This document shows positions 26,330-35,933 of a stretch of 64,000 bases of DNA, piece after piece (position 1 is the first letter of the stretch; each line of letters opens with the position of its first letter). The stretch spans positions 1-64,000 of the forward strand of contig JAFVBB010000014.1 of NCBI GenBank assembly GCA_017480225.1, given 5' to 3'. The notes beneath the pieces were generated by a model that worked only from the letters and a program-made list of their open reading frames with translations, was not told the origin of the DNA and did not search any database. The position numbers and the translations under genes are program-made. This DNA is from Bacteroidales bacterium (GTDB lineage Bacteria; Bacteroidota; Bacteroidia; Bacteroidales; P3).

Positions 26330-27226
26330 ATGGATACTAAAGAGAAGGTTATCAAGATGACCGCGCTCAACAGCGGTTTCCTGCAGTTGGTGGTCAACAT
26401 TGCCCTGCTGGCGGTGACTGTGATGGTTATTGTCAATGGCGGCAACGAGCCCGGATGGCAAGTGATAGTGGGCGACGTGGTGCTGTGGATCCTGTGGGGG
26501 CTTCACGTCATGGGGTTCAAGACCATGGTGGTGCAGCCCAACCACGCGCGTGTGCTCACCTTCTTCGGCCGCTATGTGGGCACTGTGAGGGAAAACGGCT
26601 TCTTTTGGGTGAACCCCTTCTATGCCCGCAGGCGCGTCAGCCTCAGGGCAAGCAACATGGACGTGGAGCCCATCAAGGTGAACGACAAGAGCGGCAACCC
26701 GATCATGATAGGGCTGGTGCTGGTGTGGCGCGTGGAGGACACCTACCGCGTGAGCTTCGACATCGAGTCGGAGTCGTCGCTCTACGACTTTGTGGCCGTG
26801 CAGAGCGACTCGGCGCTGCGCAAGGTGGCCAGCCAGTACAACTACGACAACCTTGACGACCTGGAGGAGGTGACGCTGCGCAACGGCGGCGACGAGGTGA
26901 ACCTCAGGCTCGAGGCCGAGATACGCCGCCACCTGGAGATTGCCGGGGTGGAGGTGGTCGAGGCGCGCATCAACTACCTGGCCTACGCGCAGGAGATTGC
27001 CAGCGCCATGCTCAAGCGCCAGCAGGCCGAGGCCGTCATCGCCGCCCGCGAGAAGCTGGTGGAAGGTGCGGTGTCGATGGTGGACATGGCCTTGAAGAAG
27101 CTGGCCGCCGACAATGTGGTGCAGCTCGACGAGGAGCGCAAGGCCGCCATGGTGAGCAACCTGCTGGTGGTGCTCTGCGGCGACGAGGGGGTGAGCCCCG
27201 TGATGAACACCGGCAGCATATACTGA
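26330..27226 (+). CDS. SPFH/Band 7 domain membrane protein
   Basis: A 298-residue flotillin/prohibitin-type protein with two N-terminal hydrophobic segments (about 18-38 and 45-63) followed by an SPFH domain ([39 protein letters not shown]) and a C-terminal helix ([20 protein letters not shown]). Such proteins oligomerise at membrane microdomains and often sit beside exporters. The start MDTKEKVIK is preferred to one 11 codons upstream. It is followed after 28 bases by an ABC exporter and further on by a small RHH protein, an arrangement that I recall from other bacteria. Confidence 0.88.
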   Translation: MDTKEKVIKMTALNSGFLQLVVNIALLAVTVMVIVNGGNEPGWQVIVGDVVLWILWGLHVMGFKTMVVQPNHARVLTFFGRYVGTVRENGFFWVNPFYARRRVSLRASNMDVEPIKVNDKSGNPIMIGLVLVWRVEDTYRVSFDIESESSLYDFVAVQSDSALRKVASQYNYDNLDDLEEVTLRNGGDEVNLRLEAEIRRHLEIAGVEVVEARINYLAYAQEIASAMLKRQQAEAVIAAREKLVEGAVSMVDMALKKLAADNVVQLDEERKAAMVSNLLVVLCGDEGVSPVMNTGSIY

Positions 27227-27254
27227 GCCAAACAGAAACAAGAAAAGAGACCAA

Positions 27255-28031
27255 ATGGAAGAGATACTGCAAGCCAACGGGCTGTGCAAGACGTTCACCC
27301 TGAGCCGCAAGCAGCAGCGCATAGAGCGCGCGCAGACGCGGCGCAAGGTGGCGGTGGACAACCTGTCGTTCAGCGCCTACAAGGGCGAGATATTCGGCCT
27401 GCTGGGCCCCAACGGCGCCGGCAAGACCACCACGCTGCGCATGTTGAGCACCCTCATCAAGCCCGACAGCGGCGACGCCACGCTGTGCGGCTACAGCGTG
27501 GTGGGGCAGCCCGCCGAGGTGAGGGGACAGATAGGGTTCCTCACCTCCGAGCTCAAGCTGGAGGACTTCTTCACGCCCAACTACCTTTTCGACTTCTTCA
27601 GCCGCCTGCACCGCGTGGATCCCGACGTGACGGCGCGGCGCAAGGAGCAGATGTTCGCCCGCTTCGGCATAGACCGCTTCGCCGAGGTGAAGGTGGCCAA
27701 CCTGAGCACCGGCATGAAGCAGAAGCTGTCGCTGGTGATTTCGCTCGTGCACGACCCGGAGGTGGTGATATTCGACGAGCCGACCAACGGCCTCGACGTG
27801 CTCACGGCGCGCACCGTCACCGACTACCTGCAAGAGTTGCGCTCGGCTGGCAAGACGGTGATTCTCTCGACCCACATATTCAGCCTTGTGGAGAGGCTGT
27901 GCGACAGGGTGGGGGTGATTATCGACGGTCGCATGACGGCCTGCGGCACGCTTGACGAGGTGTGCGGCGGCCTGAGCATAGAGGACCGCTTCTTCGAGAT
28001 ATACAAAGAGCAGAAAGGAGGTGCGGAATGA
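27255..28031 (+). CDS. ABC transporter ATP-binding protein (NatA type)
   Basis: A 258-residue ATPase that drives the adjacent permease. Walker A is GPNGAGKTT, the Q-loop region is in [17 protein letters not shown], the signature is LSTGMKQK, Walker B is [12 protein letters not shown], and the H-loop is in LSTHIFS. The family resembles NatA, which with NatB exports Na+ in Bacillus, but the substrate here cannot be told. The stop overlaps the permease start as ATGA. Confidence 0.92.
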   Translation: MEEILQANGLCKTFTLSRKQQRIERAQTRRKVAVDNLSFSAYKGEIFGLLGPNGAGKTTTLRMLSTLIKPDSGDATLCGYSVVGQPAEVRGQIGFLTSELKLEDFFTPNYLFDFFSRLHRVDPDVTARRKEQMFARFGIDRFAEVKVANLSTGMKQKLSLVISLVHDPEVVIFDEPTNGLDVLTARTVTDYLQELRSAGKTVILSTHIFSLVERLCDRVGVIIDGRMTACGTLDEVCGGLSIEDRFFEIYKEQKGGAE

Positions 28032-29221
28032 AGTCGAACACATGGACAATCATAAAGAAAGAGTTCGCGCGCTTTTTCGGCGACCGCCAGTTGCTCTTCA
28101 CCACGGTGATAATGCCCGGCCTGCTGATATACATCATCTACAGCCTCATGGGCGTCGGCATTAAGTCGATGGTGAGCCAGGGCGCCGACGAGGTGGTGAC
28201 GATGAGGGTGGAGAACCTGCCGCCCTCGATGGCGCCGCTGCTGGCCACCGACAGCTGCCTGGTGGTGGTGGAGCAGGGTTTCGGCCAGGAGGATGTCGAC
28301 AATCTGGAAGACAAGAGCGTCAACGTGGTGCTGGCACGTTTCCCCGAGGGGTTCGACTCGCTTGTTGCGGCCTACACGCCGCAGGCGGGCGTGGCAGCCC
28401 CGAATGTGGAGATATACTACAACAGCGCCAACAACGCGTCGCTGCGCGTCTTCTCGCTGCTCAGCGGCGGTCTGACGGCCTACGAGGAGCAGATGAGCAA
28501 CCGCTTCGACATCAACCGTGCCGACCGCGAGGAGCAGAAGTTCGACCAGGCCACCACCGACCAGGTGCTGGGCAACGTGTGGAGCAAGCTGCTGCCGATG
28601 ATAATAGTAATGATGCTGTTCAGCGGCGTGATGTCGATTGCGCCGAGCAGCATCGCTGGCGAGAAGGAGCGCGGCACCATAGCCACGTTGCTGGTCACCC
28701 CGATGCGCCGCAACGAGCTGGCCATAGGCAAGATTGTGTCGTTGAGCAGCATCGGCCTGCTGAGCGGCATATCGAGCTTTGTCGGCATAGCCCTGTCGTT
28801 GCCGAAGATGGTGCATGGCGACGCCTCCGACCTCGACCTTGCGTTCAACTATTCGCTGCGCGACTATACGGCTCTGCTGCTGGTGATTTTTGCCACGGTG
28901 CTTGTGATGTCGGCCGCCGTGAGCCTGCTCTCGGCCATGGCGAAAGACGTGAAGAACGCGGGCACCATGGTCACCCCGCTCATGATGGTGGTCACCCTGG
29001 CCGGGTTGCTGCCGATGTTCCAGAGCGGAGCGTCGCATTCGCTGGCAGTCTACCTGGTGCCGTTCTACAACTCGATAGAGGTGATGGTCGGGCTGTTTGC
29101 GCACGAGTTGGCTGTGGTGCCGCTGCTGGTCACGCTGGCGGCCAACCTGATTTACTCGGTGGCTGCGGTGTGGGGCCTGACCAGGATGTTCAACAGTGAA
29201 AAGGTGATGTTCTCGCGATGA
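28028..29221 (+). CDS. ABC-2 type transporter permease (NatB type)
   Basis: A 397-residue permease with one N-terminal helix (about 23-45), a large extracytoplasmic loop of some 150 residues and five or six C-terminal helices. The conserved ABC-2 stretch EKERGTIATLLVTPMRR is present. The start [13 protein letters not shown] overlaps the ATPase stop. Its own stop overlaps the next ATG (ATGA), so the whole cassette is translationally coupled. Confidence 0.9.
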   Translation: MKSNTWTIIKKEFARFFGDRQLLFTTVIMPGLLIYIIYSLMGVGIKSMVSQGADEVVTMRVENLPPSMAPLLATDSCLVVVEQGFGQEDVDNLEDKSVNVVLARFPEGFDSLVAAYTPQAGVAAPNVEIYYNSANNASLRVFSLLSGGLTAYEEQMSNRFDINRADREEQKFDQATTDQVLGNVWSKLLPMIIVMMLFSGVMSIAPSSIAGEKERGTIATLLVTPMRRNELAIGKIVSLSSIGLLSGISSFVGIALSLPKMVHGDASDLDLAFNYSLRDYTALLLVIFATVLVMSAAVSLLSAMAKDVKNAGTMVTPLMMVVTLAGLLPMFQSGASHSLAVYLVPFYNSIEVMVGLFAHELAVVPLLVTLAANLIYSVAAVWGLTRMFNSEKVMFSR

Positions 29222-29376
29222 AGAAGACCTTTGCCCTGCGATTGGAATCAGAAGTGTACGACACCATTGAGAAATGGGCTGCCGACGAGTTCCGCAGTGC
29301 TAATGGTCAGATAGAATGGATACTGAACGAGGCACTGAAACGCAGCAGGCGTGTGCCCAAAAAGAGGAAGCAATGA
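29218..29376 (+). CDS. Small Arc-type ribbon-helix-helix protein (52 aa)
   Basis: A short gene fully embedded in the operon: its ATG overlaps the permease stop and its stop overlaps the hydrolase ATG. The protein begins MKKTFALRLESEVYDTIEKW and continues with DEFRSANGQIEWILNEALKR, the pattern of Arc-family DNA-binding domains (a beta strand, then two helices with the NGQIEWIL core), and ends in a basic tail. It is probably a transcription regulator of its own operon; binding of another partner is possible. No toxin gene adjoins it. Confidence 0.85.
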   Translation: MKKTFALRLESEVYDTIEKWAADEFRSANGQIEWILNEALKRSRRVPKKRKQ

Positions 29377-30710
29377 CGAAGAGACTGGCCTTGCTGGTCG
29401 TGCTGATGGGTGGCATGGTGTGCAACGCGCAGTGGTACAACGCGTGGAGCGAGAAGGCCGGCCTGGCCTTGAGCCTGCGGCTGGACGGCGGCAGGGCCAG
29501 CCTCTACAGCCCGATGCAGACACAGGCGCCCTTGCCGGTGAGCAGCTGCGTGCGCAGTGGCGACACGCTGCGCCTTGAGTGCAAGTCGATAGGGTTCAAG
29601 ACCGAGCTTGTTTGTGGCGACAGTGTGCTGGAGGGATGGTGGCGGCAGGGGGTGCTACGTGAGAAGATAAGCTTTCGCCGTGCCGACACCATCTTCATGC
29701 TGCGCCGCCCGCAAGACAGCCTGTGGTGTACAGGCTTCAGCGAGCGCGATGTGGAAACAGACTACACCGACAGCCAGGGCAACGCGGTGCACCTTGAGGG
29801 CACGCTTTGCCTGCCCGACGGTGGTGGCGCATTCCCGTGCCTGCTTCTTGTGAGTGGCAGCGGTCAGCAGAACCGCGACGAGGAGCTGCTGTTTCACAGA
29901 CCGTTCCGTGTACTGGCTCACTACCTTGCCTCACGTGGTGTGGCATCTTTGCGCTACGACGACCGTGGTGTTGGTGGCAGCACGGGGCCGCTTGACAGTG
30001 CCGACACCCGCCTCTTCTCCGAGGATGCGGAGGCTATGTTTGGCGCCATGTTGCGCTGCCGTGGGGTCGACCCTGGCAGGGCGGGCATCTGCGGCCACAG
30101 TGAAGGCGGCGCCATCGCCCCGATGGTGGCCGCTCGCAACGAGGCCGTGAAGGCAGTGGTGATGCTGGCTGGGCAGGGGTGCACAGGGCGCGAGGTGCTG
30201 GTGCAGCAGAACGGTGCCTTGCTGGCTGCCATGGGTGTGGGCGACCCGCTGCGCCTTGTGCGTGAGCGGTGCATCGACGACGTCATTGCCTTGCCAGATG
30301 GGGCGGGGCTTAAGGACTACCAGGCGGTGATTGCGCGCCATCTGTCGGGCCTCGACGACGCGCAGCGCGACAGCCTGCGCCTAAAGAAGGCCGACGCCTA
30401 CATGCTTCGCACGCAGATGCAGAACCCTTGGATGCAGTCTTTCCTGCGCCTCGACCCGGCCGACTGGCTGCCCGGAGTGCGGTGCCCCGTGCTGGCTTTG
30501 TGGGGTGGACTTGACAGGCAGGTGGTTGCTACGGAGAATATGCGTCGTGTCCGCCAGCTTGCGCCACGTGCCGACTGCCGTGTGCTGCCTGGCTTGAACC
30601 ATCTGTTCCAGCATTGCACCACAGGCTCGGCGCAAGAGTATGCGCTCATCGAGGAGACAATGGCCGAAGAGGCTATGCAGGCCGTGGCTGTGTTTATGCT
30701 GGGATTGTAG
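29373..30710 (+). CDS. Secreted alpha/beta hydrolase
   Basis: A 445-residue hydrolase with a signal peptide (MTKRLALLVVLMGGMVCNA). Residues about 20-125 form a beta-rich N-terminal domain, then an alpha/beta hydrolase core: oxyanion region SGSGQQNRDE, RYDDRGVGGSTG, nucleophile elbow GHSEGG (S243), candidate acid in LWGGLDRQV and candidate base in LPGLNHLFQH. This looks like the family of periplasmic esterase/peptidase-like enzymes common in Bacteroidota. Substrate unknown. The start overlaps the RHH gene stop (ATGA). Confidence 0.85.
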   Translation: MTKRLALLVVLMGGMVCNAQWYNAWSEKAGLALSLRLDGGRASLYSPMQTQAPLPVSSCVRSGDTLRLECKSIGFKTELVCGDSVLEGWWRQGVLREKISFRRADTIFMLRRPQDSLWCTGFSERDVETDYTDSQGNAVHLEGTLCLPDGGGAFPCLLLVSGSGQQNRDEELLFHRPFRVLAHYLASRGVASLRYDDRGVGGSTGPLDSADTRLFSEDAEAMFGAMLRCRGVDPGRAGICGHSEGGAIAPMVAARNEAVKAVVMLAGQGCTGREVLVQQNGALLAAMGVGDPLRLVRERCIDDVIALPDGAGLKDYQAVIARHLSGLDDAQRDSLRLKKADAYMLRTQMQNPWMQSFLRLDPADWLPGVRCPVLALWGGLDRQVVATENMRRVRQLAPRADCRVLPGLNHLFQHCTTGSAQEYALIEETMAEEAMQAVAVFMLGL

Positions 30711-30713
30711 CGG

Positions 30714-31379
30714 TCAGCGGATGCGGCTCCAGTCTATGGGCTGCCCAAGCAGGGCGTTTGCCTTGCTGAAATGACGACAGCCGAAGAAGCCCCTGTAAGC
30801 CGACAGCGGCGAGGGGTGGGGGGCGGTAAGCACGTGGTGGCGTGTGGTGTCGATGAGGCTGCGTTTGGCCATTGCGTAGCTGCCCCACAGCATGAAGACC
30901 AGTCCGTCGCGATGCTGGCTCAAGGCCTGGATGGCCGCGTCGGTGAAGCGCTCCCAGCCGTGATGCTGGTGGCTTCCTGCCTGGTGGGCACGCACGGTGA
31001 GTGTGGCGTTGAGCAGCAGTACGCCTTGCTCCGCCCAACCGCTGAGGTCGCCGCGGGTGGCCGGAATGCACAGTCCGAGGTCGGTGTTGATTTCCTTGAT
31101 AATGTTCACCAGCGAGGGCGGCACGGCCACTCCGCCTGGCACAGAGAAGCATAACCCCATGGCCTGGCCAGGCTCGTGGTAGGGGTCCTGCCCCAGTATC
31201 ACCACGCGGACCTTGTCGAATGGTGTACTGTTGAATGCGTTGAAGATGAGGCTGCCCGGAGGGTAGCAGGTATATCTTGCTCGCTCTTCGACCAGAAACT
31301 GCTTCAACTCGGCGAAGTACGGCTCTTCAAACTGCGGGCGTAGTACCTCGTACCACGAGGGGTCGATGTTCACTTTCAT
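30714..31379 (-). CDS. ung: Uracil-DNA glycosylase
   Basis: Family 1 uracil-DNA glycosylase, 221 residues, removes uracil from DNA in base excision repair. Motif GQDPYH carries the catalytic D65, followed by GLCFSVP. LLLNATLTVRAHQAGSH and the minor-groove loop HPSPLSAYRGFFG are also present. The start MKVNIDPSWYEVL overlaps the stop of the upstream MBL gene (ATGA); the longer frame upstream is its shadow. Converges with the hydrolase gene, 3 bases apart. Confidence 0.96.
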   Translation of the reverse strand: MKVNIDPSWYEVLRPQFEEPYFAELKQFLVEERARYTCYPPGSLIFNAFNSTPFDKVRVVILGQDPYHEPGQAMGLCFSVPGGVAVPPSLVNIIKEINTDLGLCIPATRGDLSGWAEQGVLLLNATLTVRAHQAGSHQHHGWERFTDAAIQALSQHRDGLVFMLWGSYAMAKRSLIDTTRHHVLTAPHPSPLSAYRGFFGCRHFSKANALLGQPIDWSRIR

Positions 31380-32014
31380 GACAGATATGGGTTGTATTGG
31401 CGCTCGCGGCCGATAGTGCTTGCCATGCCGTGTCCGGGCAGCACGCGGTAGTCGTCGGGCAGTGTGAGCAGGCGCTCCTTTATCCGGTTGATGAGGGTAG
31501 GGTAGTCGCCACCCGGCAGGTCGGTGCGCCCTATGCTGTAATGGAACAGCGCGTCGCCTGTCAGCACAGCCTTGTCCTGCGGCACCACGAAGCACATGCT
31601 GCCTGGACAATGGCCAGGCACATGGCGGCACTCAATTTCCATGTCCCCGACCGCAAGTTTGTCGCCATCGTCGACCTCGACCACCTCCAGGTCTCCCATG
31701 TTGTCTACCGCGAAACCCATGACCGAGCCGTATGCTTCGGCTTGTTGCAGCAGGAGTCTGCCGTCGTGGTGCATGGTCACAGGCAGATGGTAGGCTTCGC
31801 AGCACTGCCGAAGCCCCGCAATGTGGTCAACATGGGCATGTGTAAGCAGTATACAATCCACCGTCAGCCCTTCCGACGCGATGTAGGAAGCCAGCTGCTC
31901 GTCCTCATACGACGCCTCTGCTGCCGGGTCTATTATTGCGCACCGCCGCGTCTCCGAGTCCACAACCAGGTAGCTGTTCACCTCGTAATGGTTGAATGTG
32001 AATTGGTGTATCAT
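31376..32014 (-). CDS. Metallo-beta-lactamase fold hydrolase (glyoxalase II-like)
   Basis: A 212-residue cytoplasmic Zn hydrolase. The metal motif THAHVDH is followed by GHCPGSMCFV (third His), LTGDALF (bridging Asp) and LPGHG (last His), the usual order for small glyoxalase II-like proteins. The start MIHQFTFNHYEVNSYLV is typical of the family in Bacteroidota. It is coupled to ung by an ATGA overlap. The exact thioester or other substrate is unknown. Confidence 0.9.
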   Translation of the reverse strand: MIHQFTFNHYEVNSYLVVDSETRRCAIIDPAAEASYEDEQLASYIASEGLTVDCILLTHAHVDHIAGLRQCCEAYHLPVTMHHDGRLLLQQAEAYGSVMGFAVDNMGDLEVVEVDDGDKLAVGDMEIECRHVPGHCPGSMCFVVPQDKAVLTGDALFHYSIGRTDLPGGDYPTLINRIKERLLTLPDDYRVLPGHGMASTIGRERQYNPYLS

Positions 32015-32231
32015 AGTGCGATATTCTTTTCGTGATGGTCAGAACTGTAGCAGCGGCATCATGTCCCTTGCCGTCTGGCATGCTTCATTGTATCGGCTTT
32101 ATTCTGGCAGCAAGGGTGGATGGCGTTTGCTCTGCTAATGATCGCGTGCTCATGCCCAGGTTCCTGCATATCCATTGCCGGCTCTATTCTCCAGCAATAT
32201 GCCCCTTGACGTGCGATGCTGCGTCTTGGCA

Positions 32232-33950
32232 CTATCCGTTTATCCAGCGTTCAATCTCTTCTTTTTGCGCGGCGGGGATGTCCAGTTTCAGTTTTTTGCG
32301 GAGGCCGCCGAGGTCGTTGAGGAGTTTGTTTGGGTTGGCGGCGCGCAGCTGCTCCAGGGTGTTGACACCGGCTTTGCGCAGTGCTGGCACCCATGCCGCG
32401 GGCACTCCATGCGCCACGAATTCCTCGTCGGTGGTGACGGCGGCCTTCTTTTCGGGCTTCATCTGAGGGAACAGGAGCACATCCAGGATGCTCTGCTCGT
32501 CGGTCATCATCATCACCAGGCGGTCGATGCCGATACCCATGCCGCTGGTGGGCGGCATTCCGTATTCGAGCGCCCTCACGAAGTCCATGTCGATGAACAT
32601 GGCCTCGTCGTCGCCTTTCTCGCTCAGCCGCAACTGCTCCTGGAAGCGTCCCAGCTGGTCGATGGGGTCGTTCAGCTCGCTGTACGCGTTGGCCAGCTCC
32701 TTGCCGTTGACGAAGAGCTCGAAGCGCTCGGTGAGCTCGGGGTTGTCGCGGTGGCGTTTGCATAGGGGCGACATCTCGATGGGGTAGTCTGTGACGAAGG
32801 TGGGCTGTATGAGTTTGCCCTCGCATTTCTCGCCGAAGATGGCGTCGATCAGCTTGCCCTTGCCCATGGTGGGGTCGGTCTCCACGCCCAGCCGGGCGCA
32901 GGCTTGGCGAAGCTCGTCCTCGTTCATGGAGCTCACGTCGATGCCCGTCTCCTCCTTGATGAGGTCGCACATGGGGGCGCGGCGGAAAGGTGCCTTGAAC
33001 GAGATGTCGTTGCCCCACACCTTGAGTTCGGTGGTGCCGTGCAGGGTGGTGGCTATGCGCTCGAGCATGGTCTCCACGAAGCGCATCATCCAGTTGTAGT
33101 CCTTGTAGGCCACGTAGATTTCCATACAGGTGAACTCCGGGTTGTGGGTGCGGTCCATGCCCTCGTTGCGGAAGTTGCGGCTGAACTCGTACACGCCCTT
33201 GAAGCCTCCCACAATGAGGCGTTTGAGGTAGAGCTCGTTGGCTATGCGCAGGTAGAGGTCGATGTCGAGGGCGTTGTGGTGGGTGATGAATGGCCGCGCC
33301 GCCGCGCCGCCGGGTATGCTCTGCAGCACGGGGGTGTCTACCTCAAGGTAGCCCTGCTCGTTGAAATATTGCCGCATGGTGTTGACAATCAGCGCGCGCT
33401 GCTCGAATGTGCGGCGCACCTGCGGGTTCACAATCAGGTCCACATAGCGCTGGCGGTAGCGCAGCTCGGGGTCGCTGAAGGCATCGTAAACCACGCCGTC
33501 CTTCTCCTTCACTATGGGAAGGGGTCGCAGGCTCTTGCTGAGCACCGTGAGGCTCTTCACGTGTATGGAGGTCTCGCCCATCTGCGTGACGAACACGTAG
33601 CCGGTCACCCCGATGATGTCGCCGATGTCGAGCAAGCGCTTGAATACGGTGTTGTAGAGCGTCTTGTCCTCGTCGGGGCATATCTCGTCGCGCTTGATGT
33701 AAAGCTGGATGCGCCCGGCGTGGTCCTGAAGCTCGACAAACGAGGCCGCGCCCATGATGCGGCGGCTCATGATGCGCCCGGCGATGCTGACCTGCTGGAA
33801 GAGCGTGTTGTCATTCGGAAACTTCTCCAGTATCTCCGCGCTGTTGCAGTTCACCTCGTAGAGGGCGGCGGGGTAGGGGTTGATGCCCAGTTTCTTCAGT
33901 TCGGCCAGCGAGTTGCGGCGTATTTGTTCTTGCTCGGAATATTCTGCCAT
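32232..33950 (-). CDS. lysS: Lysyl-tRNA synthetase, class II
   Basis: Charges tRNA-Lys. The 572-residue protein has an N-terminal OB-fold anticodon domain ([22 protein letters not shown]), class II motif 2 ([18 protein letters not shown]) and motif 3 ([14 protein letters not shown]). Residues about 505-572 form a helical C-terminal extension ([19 protein letters not shown]), which I recall from Bacteroidota LysS. The 217 bases down to the MBL gene hold nothing that I recognise. Upstream is the repeat-bearing divergent region. Confidence 0.97.
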   Translation of the reverse strand: MAEYSEQEQIRRNSLAELKKLGINPYPAALYEVNCNSAEILEKFPNDNTLFQQVSIAGRIMSRRIMGAASFVELQDHAGRIQLYIKRDEICPDEDKTLYNTVFKRLLDIGDIIGVTGYVFVTQMGETSIHVKSLTVLSKSLRPLPIVKEKDGVVYDAFSDPELRYRQRYVDLIVNPQVRRTFEQRALIVNTMRQYFNEQGYLEVDTPVLQSIPGGAAARPFITHHNALDIDLYLRIANELYLKRLIVGGFKGVYEFSRNFRNEGMDRTHNPEFTCMEIYVAYKDYNWMMRFVETMLERIATTLHGTTELKVWGNDISFKAPFRRAPMCDLIKEETGIDVSSMNEDELRQACARLGVETDPTMGKGKLIDAIFGEKCEGKLIQPTFVTDYPIEMSPLCKRHRDNPELTERFELFVNGKELANAYSELNDPIDQLGRFQEQLRLSEKGDDEAMFIDMDFVRALEYGMPPTSGMGIGIDRLVMMMTDEQSILDVLLFPQMKPEKKAAVTTDEEFVAHGVPAAWVPALRKAGVNTLEQLRAANPNKLLNDLGGLRKKLKLDIPAAQKEEIERWING

Positions 33951-34184
33951 CTGTCGTGTGTTTTGTGTTTTGGCTTTTGTAACTGCAAATCCGTATTTTT
34001 ATTATTAATGCCGCCGCTTTTTTTTTTGCCAATTCCCTGTCCCGGCTCTGTGCAAGGCTCTGCAATATGCTGGTTTCGTGACATAAAGGTTGCCTGCAGG
34101 GCTGGTTTTTGCACCGCGAAAAAGATGCCGCCTGCAACTGCTTGTGTATCAGTGGTGACAAGGTTGTGGGGCTATGTCAACGCC

Positions 34185-34283
34185 GTCTGTTCTTCGATTG
34201 TTCTCCGATTGTTCTTCGATTGTTCTTCGATTTTGTATCGAAGAACAATCGAAGAACAATCGAACATCAATCGGAGAACAGGC
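34185..34283 (+). repeat. 99-bp palindromic intergenic repeat, copy 3
   Basis: Same 47-5-47 architecture, loop TTTGT. Its left arm is identical to that of copy 1 read on the opposite strand. The right arm carries the variant unit with GAACATC near its outer end. The flank TGTCAACGCC on the left matches the conserved flank of the other copies. Confidence 0.9.
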
Positions 34284-34535
34284 GCTGTTTTGACGCGGCT
34301 GGTGTTGCGATGCATGGGGCTGCCTGGCTCGTGGCGCCATGTGTGCAGGCGGGAGCGGCAGACGTGGCTGGCAAAAGCCAGCTTCCACTGCCGGAACGCC
34401 CCTGGTTTGGTTGCGAAAATTGCATTGTATTTTGTGTGATGAACTGCTATTTTAACATTTTCTGTCCCTAATTTACGCTATCCTGTCCCAAATTACCTAT
34501 TTTTATCACATTCAACGGCGGTGCGTTCCATTACG

Positions 34536-34566
34536 TTGCGAGTGATGAAAATATGGCCTATCTTTG
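34536..34566 (+). promoter_or_regulatory. Promoter of the truncated adenylate-forming gene
   Basis: TTG (34536-34538), 20 bases, TATCTTTG (34559-34566). The first ATG (34577) would have a leader of only about four bases; the in-frame ATG at 34598 gives about 25. Confidence 0.7.
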
Positions 34567-34576
34567 CAGCCGAAAA

Positions 34577-35326
34577 ATGAGCTATACACGACTGGATATG
34601 ACGCAAAGCATTCTTCCGACCAGACTGTTCGACCTTGTCGATGCCGCCGCCCTCAGGGGCGACAGGCGGCCTTGTTTTACGCATGGGGACAGGCGTCTGT
34701 TTGCCTCGGCCTACAAAAAGCATGTCGACGCGCTGAGCCTGGCTTTGGTGGACTTCGGCCTGCGACGTGGCGAGGCGGTGGCGATTGTGGCCGAGAACCG
34801 GCCGGAGTGGAATGTGGTCGACATGGCTGTGATGCAGGCGGGCGGGGTGACGTTGCCGCTGTGTGTGGGCCTTTCGGCCGAAGACTACATCGAGGGAATG
34901 GACGGGGTCGGTGTGCGCCTTCTCTTCATTGAGGACGAGGCTCTGCTTGGCCGCTTCCGTACAATACTGCCGCAGGTGGCCTCGTTGCAGAAGGCTGTGC
35001 TGATGGTTGGCGACGACGGCGGGGAGACGCTTGGGGGCTGGATCGCTGACGGTTCCTCCTCCGGCGCCGGGGCCGCGCTTGAGCGACGCCGCAGCCTCAC
35101 CTCGACCGACGATGTGTGCACGATGGCCTATACCGGCTGCGGCACATTCCGCAAGTACACCCACCGCCAGCTGCTTGCCGAGGTTGCCGGGCTGGCCTCG
35201 TCCGAGGGCGGCCGTCGGCGCGCGGCGTCGTGCAACAACGCCTTGTGCACCGTCTATGGGCGCACGCGCAACTATGTGTGCCAGTACGCGGGGCGCACGG
35301 TTGAGTATCCTTCCGCCGTGCTATAG
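34577..35326 (+). CDS. Truncated AMP-binding (acyl-CoA synthetase-like) protein, active site lost
   Basis: A 249-residue protein (or 242 from ATG 34598) that resembles only the N-terminal part of long-chain fatty acid--CoA ligases, which are about 600 residues. Recognisable are LALVDFGLRRGEAVAIVAENRPEWNVVD and the following GGVTLPL, split here. Where the family has the ATP-binding loop TSGTTGxPKG, this protein reads YTGCGTFRKYTHRQL: the loop is degenerate and shortened, and the rest of the adenylation domain is absent. It is either a decaying pseudogene with an intact promoter or a repurposed fragment. The stop is shared with the convergent NlpC gene in CTATAG. Confidence 0.7.
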   Translation: MSYTRLDMTQSILPTRLFDLVDAAALRGDRRPCFTHGDRRLFASAYKKHVDALSLALVDFGLRRGEAVAIVAENRPEWNVVDMAVMQAGGVTLPLCVGLSAEDYIEGMDGVGVRLLFIEDEALLGRFRTILPQVASLQKAVLMVGDDGGETLGGWIADGSSSGAGAALERRRSLTSTDDVCTMAYTGCGTFRKYTHRQLLAEVAGLASSEGGRRRAASCNNALCTVYGRTRNYVCQYAGRTVEYPSAVL

Positions 35327-35893
35327 CGCGGCCACGCGGCGAATGCTGTGCAGCCGGTGGGTGTAGGCCGCGGCTTTGCGGTCGTAGATGCCTGCCGAGT
35401 CGAGCGCGTCGATGCGGACGCAGCCGGAAGAGTGTATTATTGTGCCGTCGCCCCGGCATATGCCCACGTGTATGACTCTGCCCTCGGCGTTGTGGAAGAA
35501 GGCCAGGTCGTCGGCCTGCGGGTCGCACTGGCACACCTCGACGCCGCAGGTGGCTTGCTGCGAGGCGTCGCGCGGAAGCCACACGCCGGCCGCGCGGAAG
35601 CACACCTGGGTGAGCCCCGAGCAGTCGATGCCCCCTGTTGAGCGCCCGCCCCACAGGTAGGGTGTGTCGAGGAAAAGACGCTCGGCCAGTTGGTTGGCAC
35701 TGTCGAAGAACACAAGCTGCTTGTTGTCGACCCAGCCGCGGTAGCCGTCGTAGTCGCATCGCACAAGGCTCCATTTCTCCTGCCGCTCCTCAACCTCCAC
35801 CGTGTCGGCCTGGAGCAGTTGGTTCACCATCTCGCTGCGGTCCGACGGTTCGAGCCTCATCGGCACTGCCCGCAGGTTGCAATACCCTTTCAT
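35321..35893 (-). CDS. NlpC/P60 peptidase with SH3 domain
   Basis: A 190-residue cell-wall hydrolase. Residues about 1-65 are a bacterial SH3-like domain (NLRAVPMRLEPSDRSEMVNQ, YRGWVDNKQL). Residues 75-190 are NlpC/P60: catalytic Cys in GGIDCSGLTQVCF, His in VIHVGI, and a polar residue in IIHSSG. It probably cleaves D-gamma-Glu to diaminopimelate bonds in stem peptides. The start MKGYCNLRAV is chosen because the longer frame adds unrelated residues; no classical signal peptide is visible, so location is uncertain. Confidence 0.88.
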   Translation of the reverse strand: MKGYCNLRAVPMRLEPSDRSEMVNQLLQADTVEVEERQEKWSLVRCDYDGYRGWVDNKQLVFFDSANQLAERLFLDTPYLWGGRSTGGIDCSGLTQVCFRAAGVWLPRDASQQATCGVEVCQCDPQADDLAFFHNAEGRVIHVGICRGDGTIIHSSGCVRIDALDSAGIYDRKAAAYTHRLHSIRRVAAL

Positions 35894-35933
35894 GTGTTTT
35901 GTTTTTTTGTAGGTGTTTCTTTTGCCGTGGTGG

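Larger units (their letters stand above)
33951..34576. other. Divergent intergenic region lysS - adenylation remnant
   Basis: 626 bases with no credible gene. It contains repeat copy 3 (34185-34283) and the promoter at 34536-34566. A short imperfect direct repeat, TGTCCCTAATTTAC and TGTCCCAAATTAC, lies near 34462-34497. Confidence 0.7.

Noticed and set aside
29218..29376. Toxin-antitoxin pair at the RHH gene
   Set aside because: The following gene encodes a secreted hydrolase with a signal peptide, not a toxin-sized protein, and the preceding gene is a permease.
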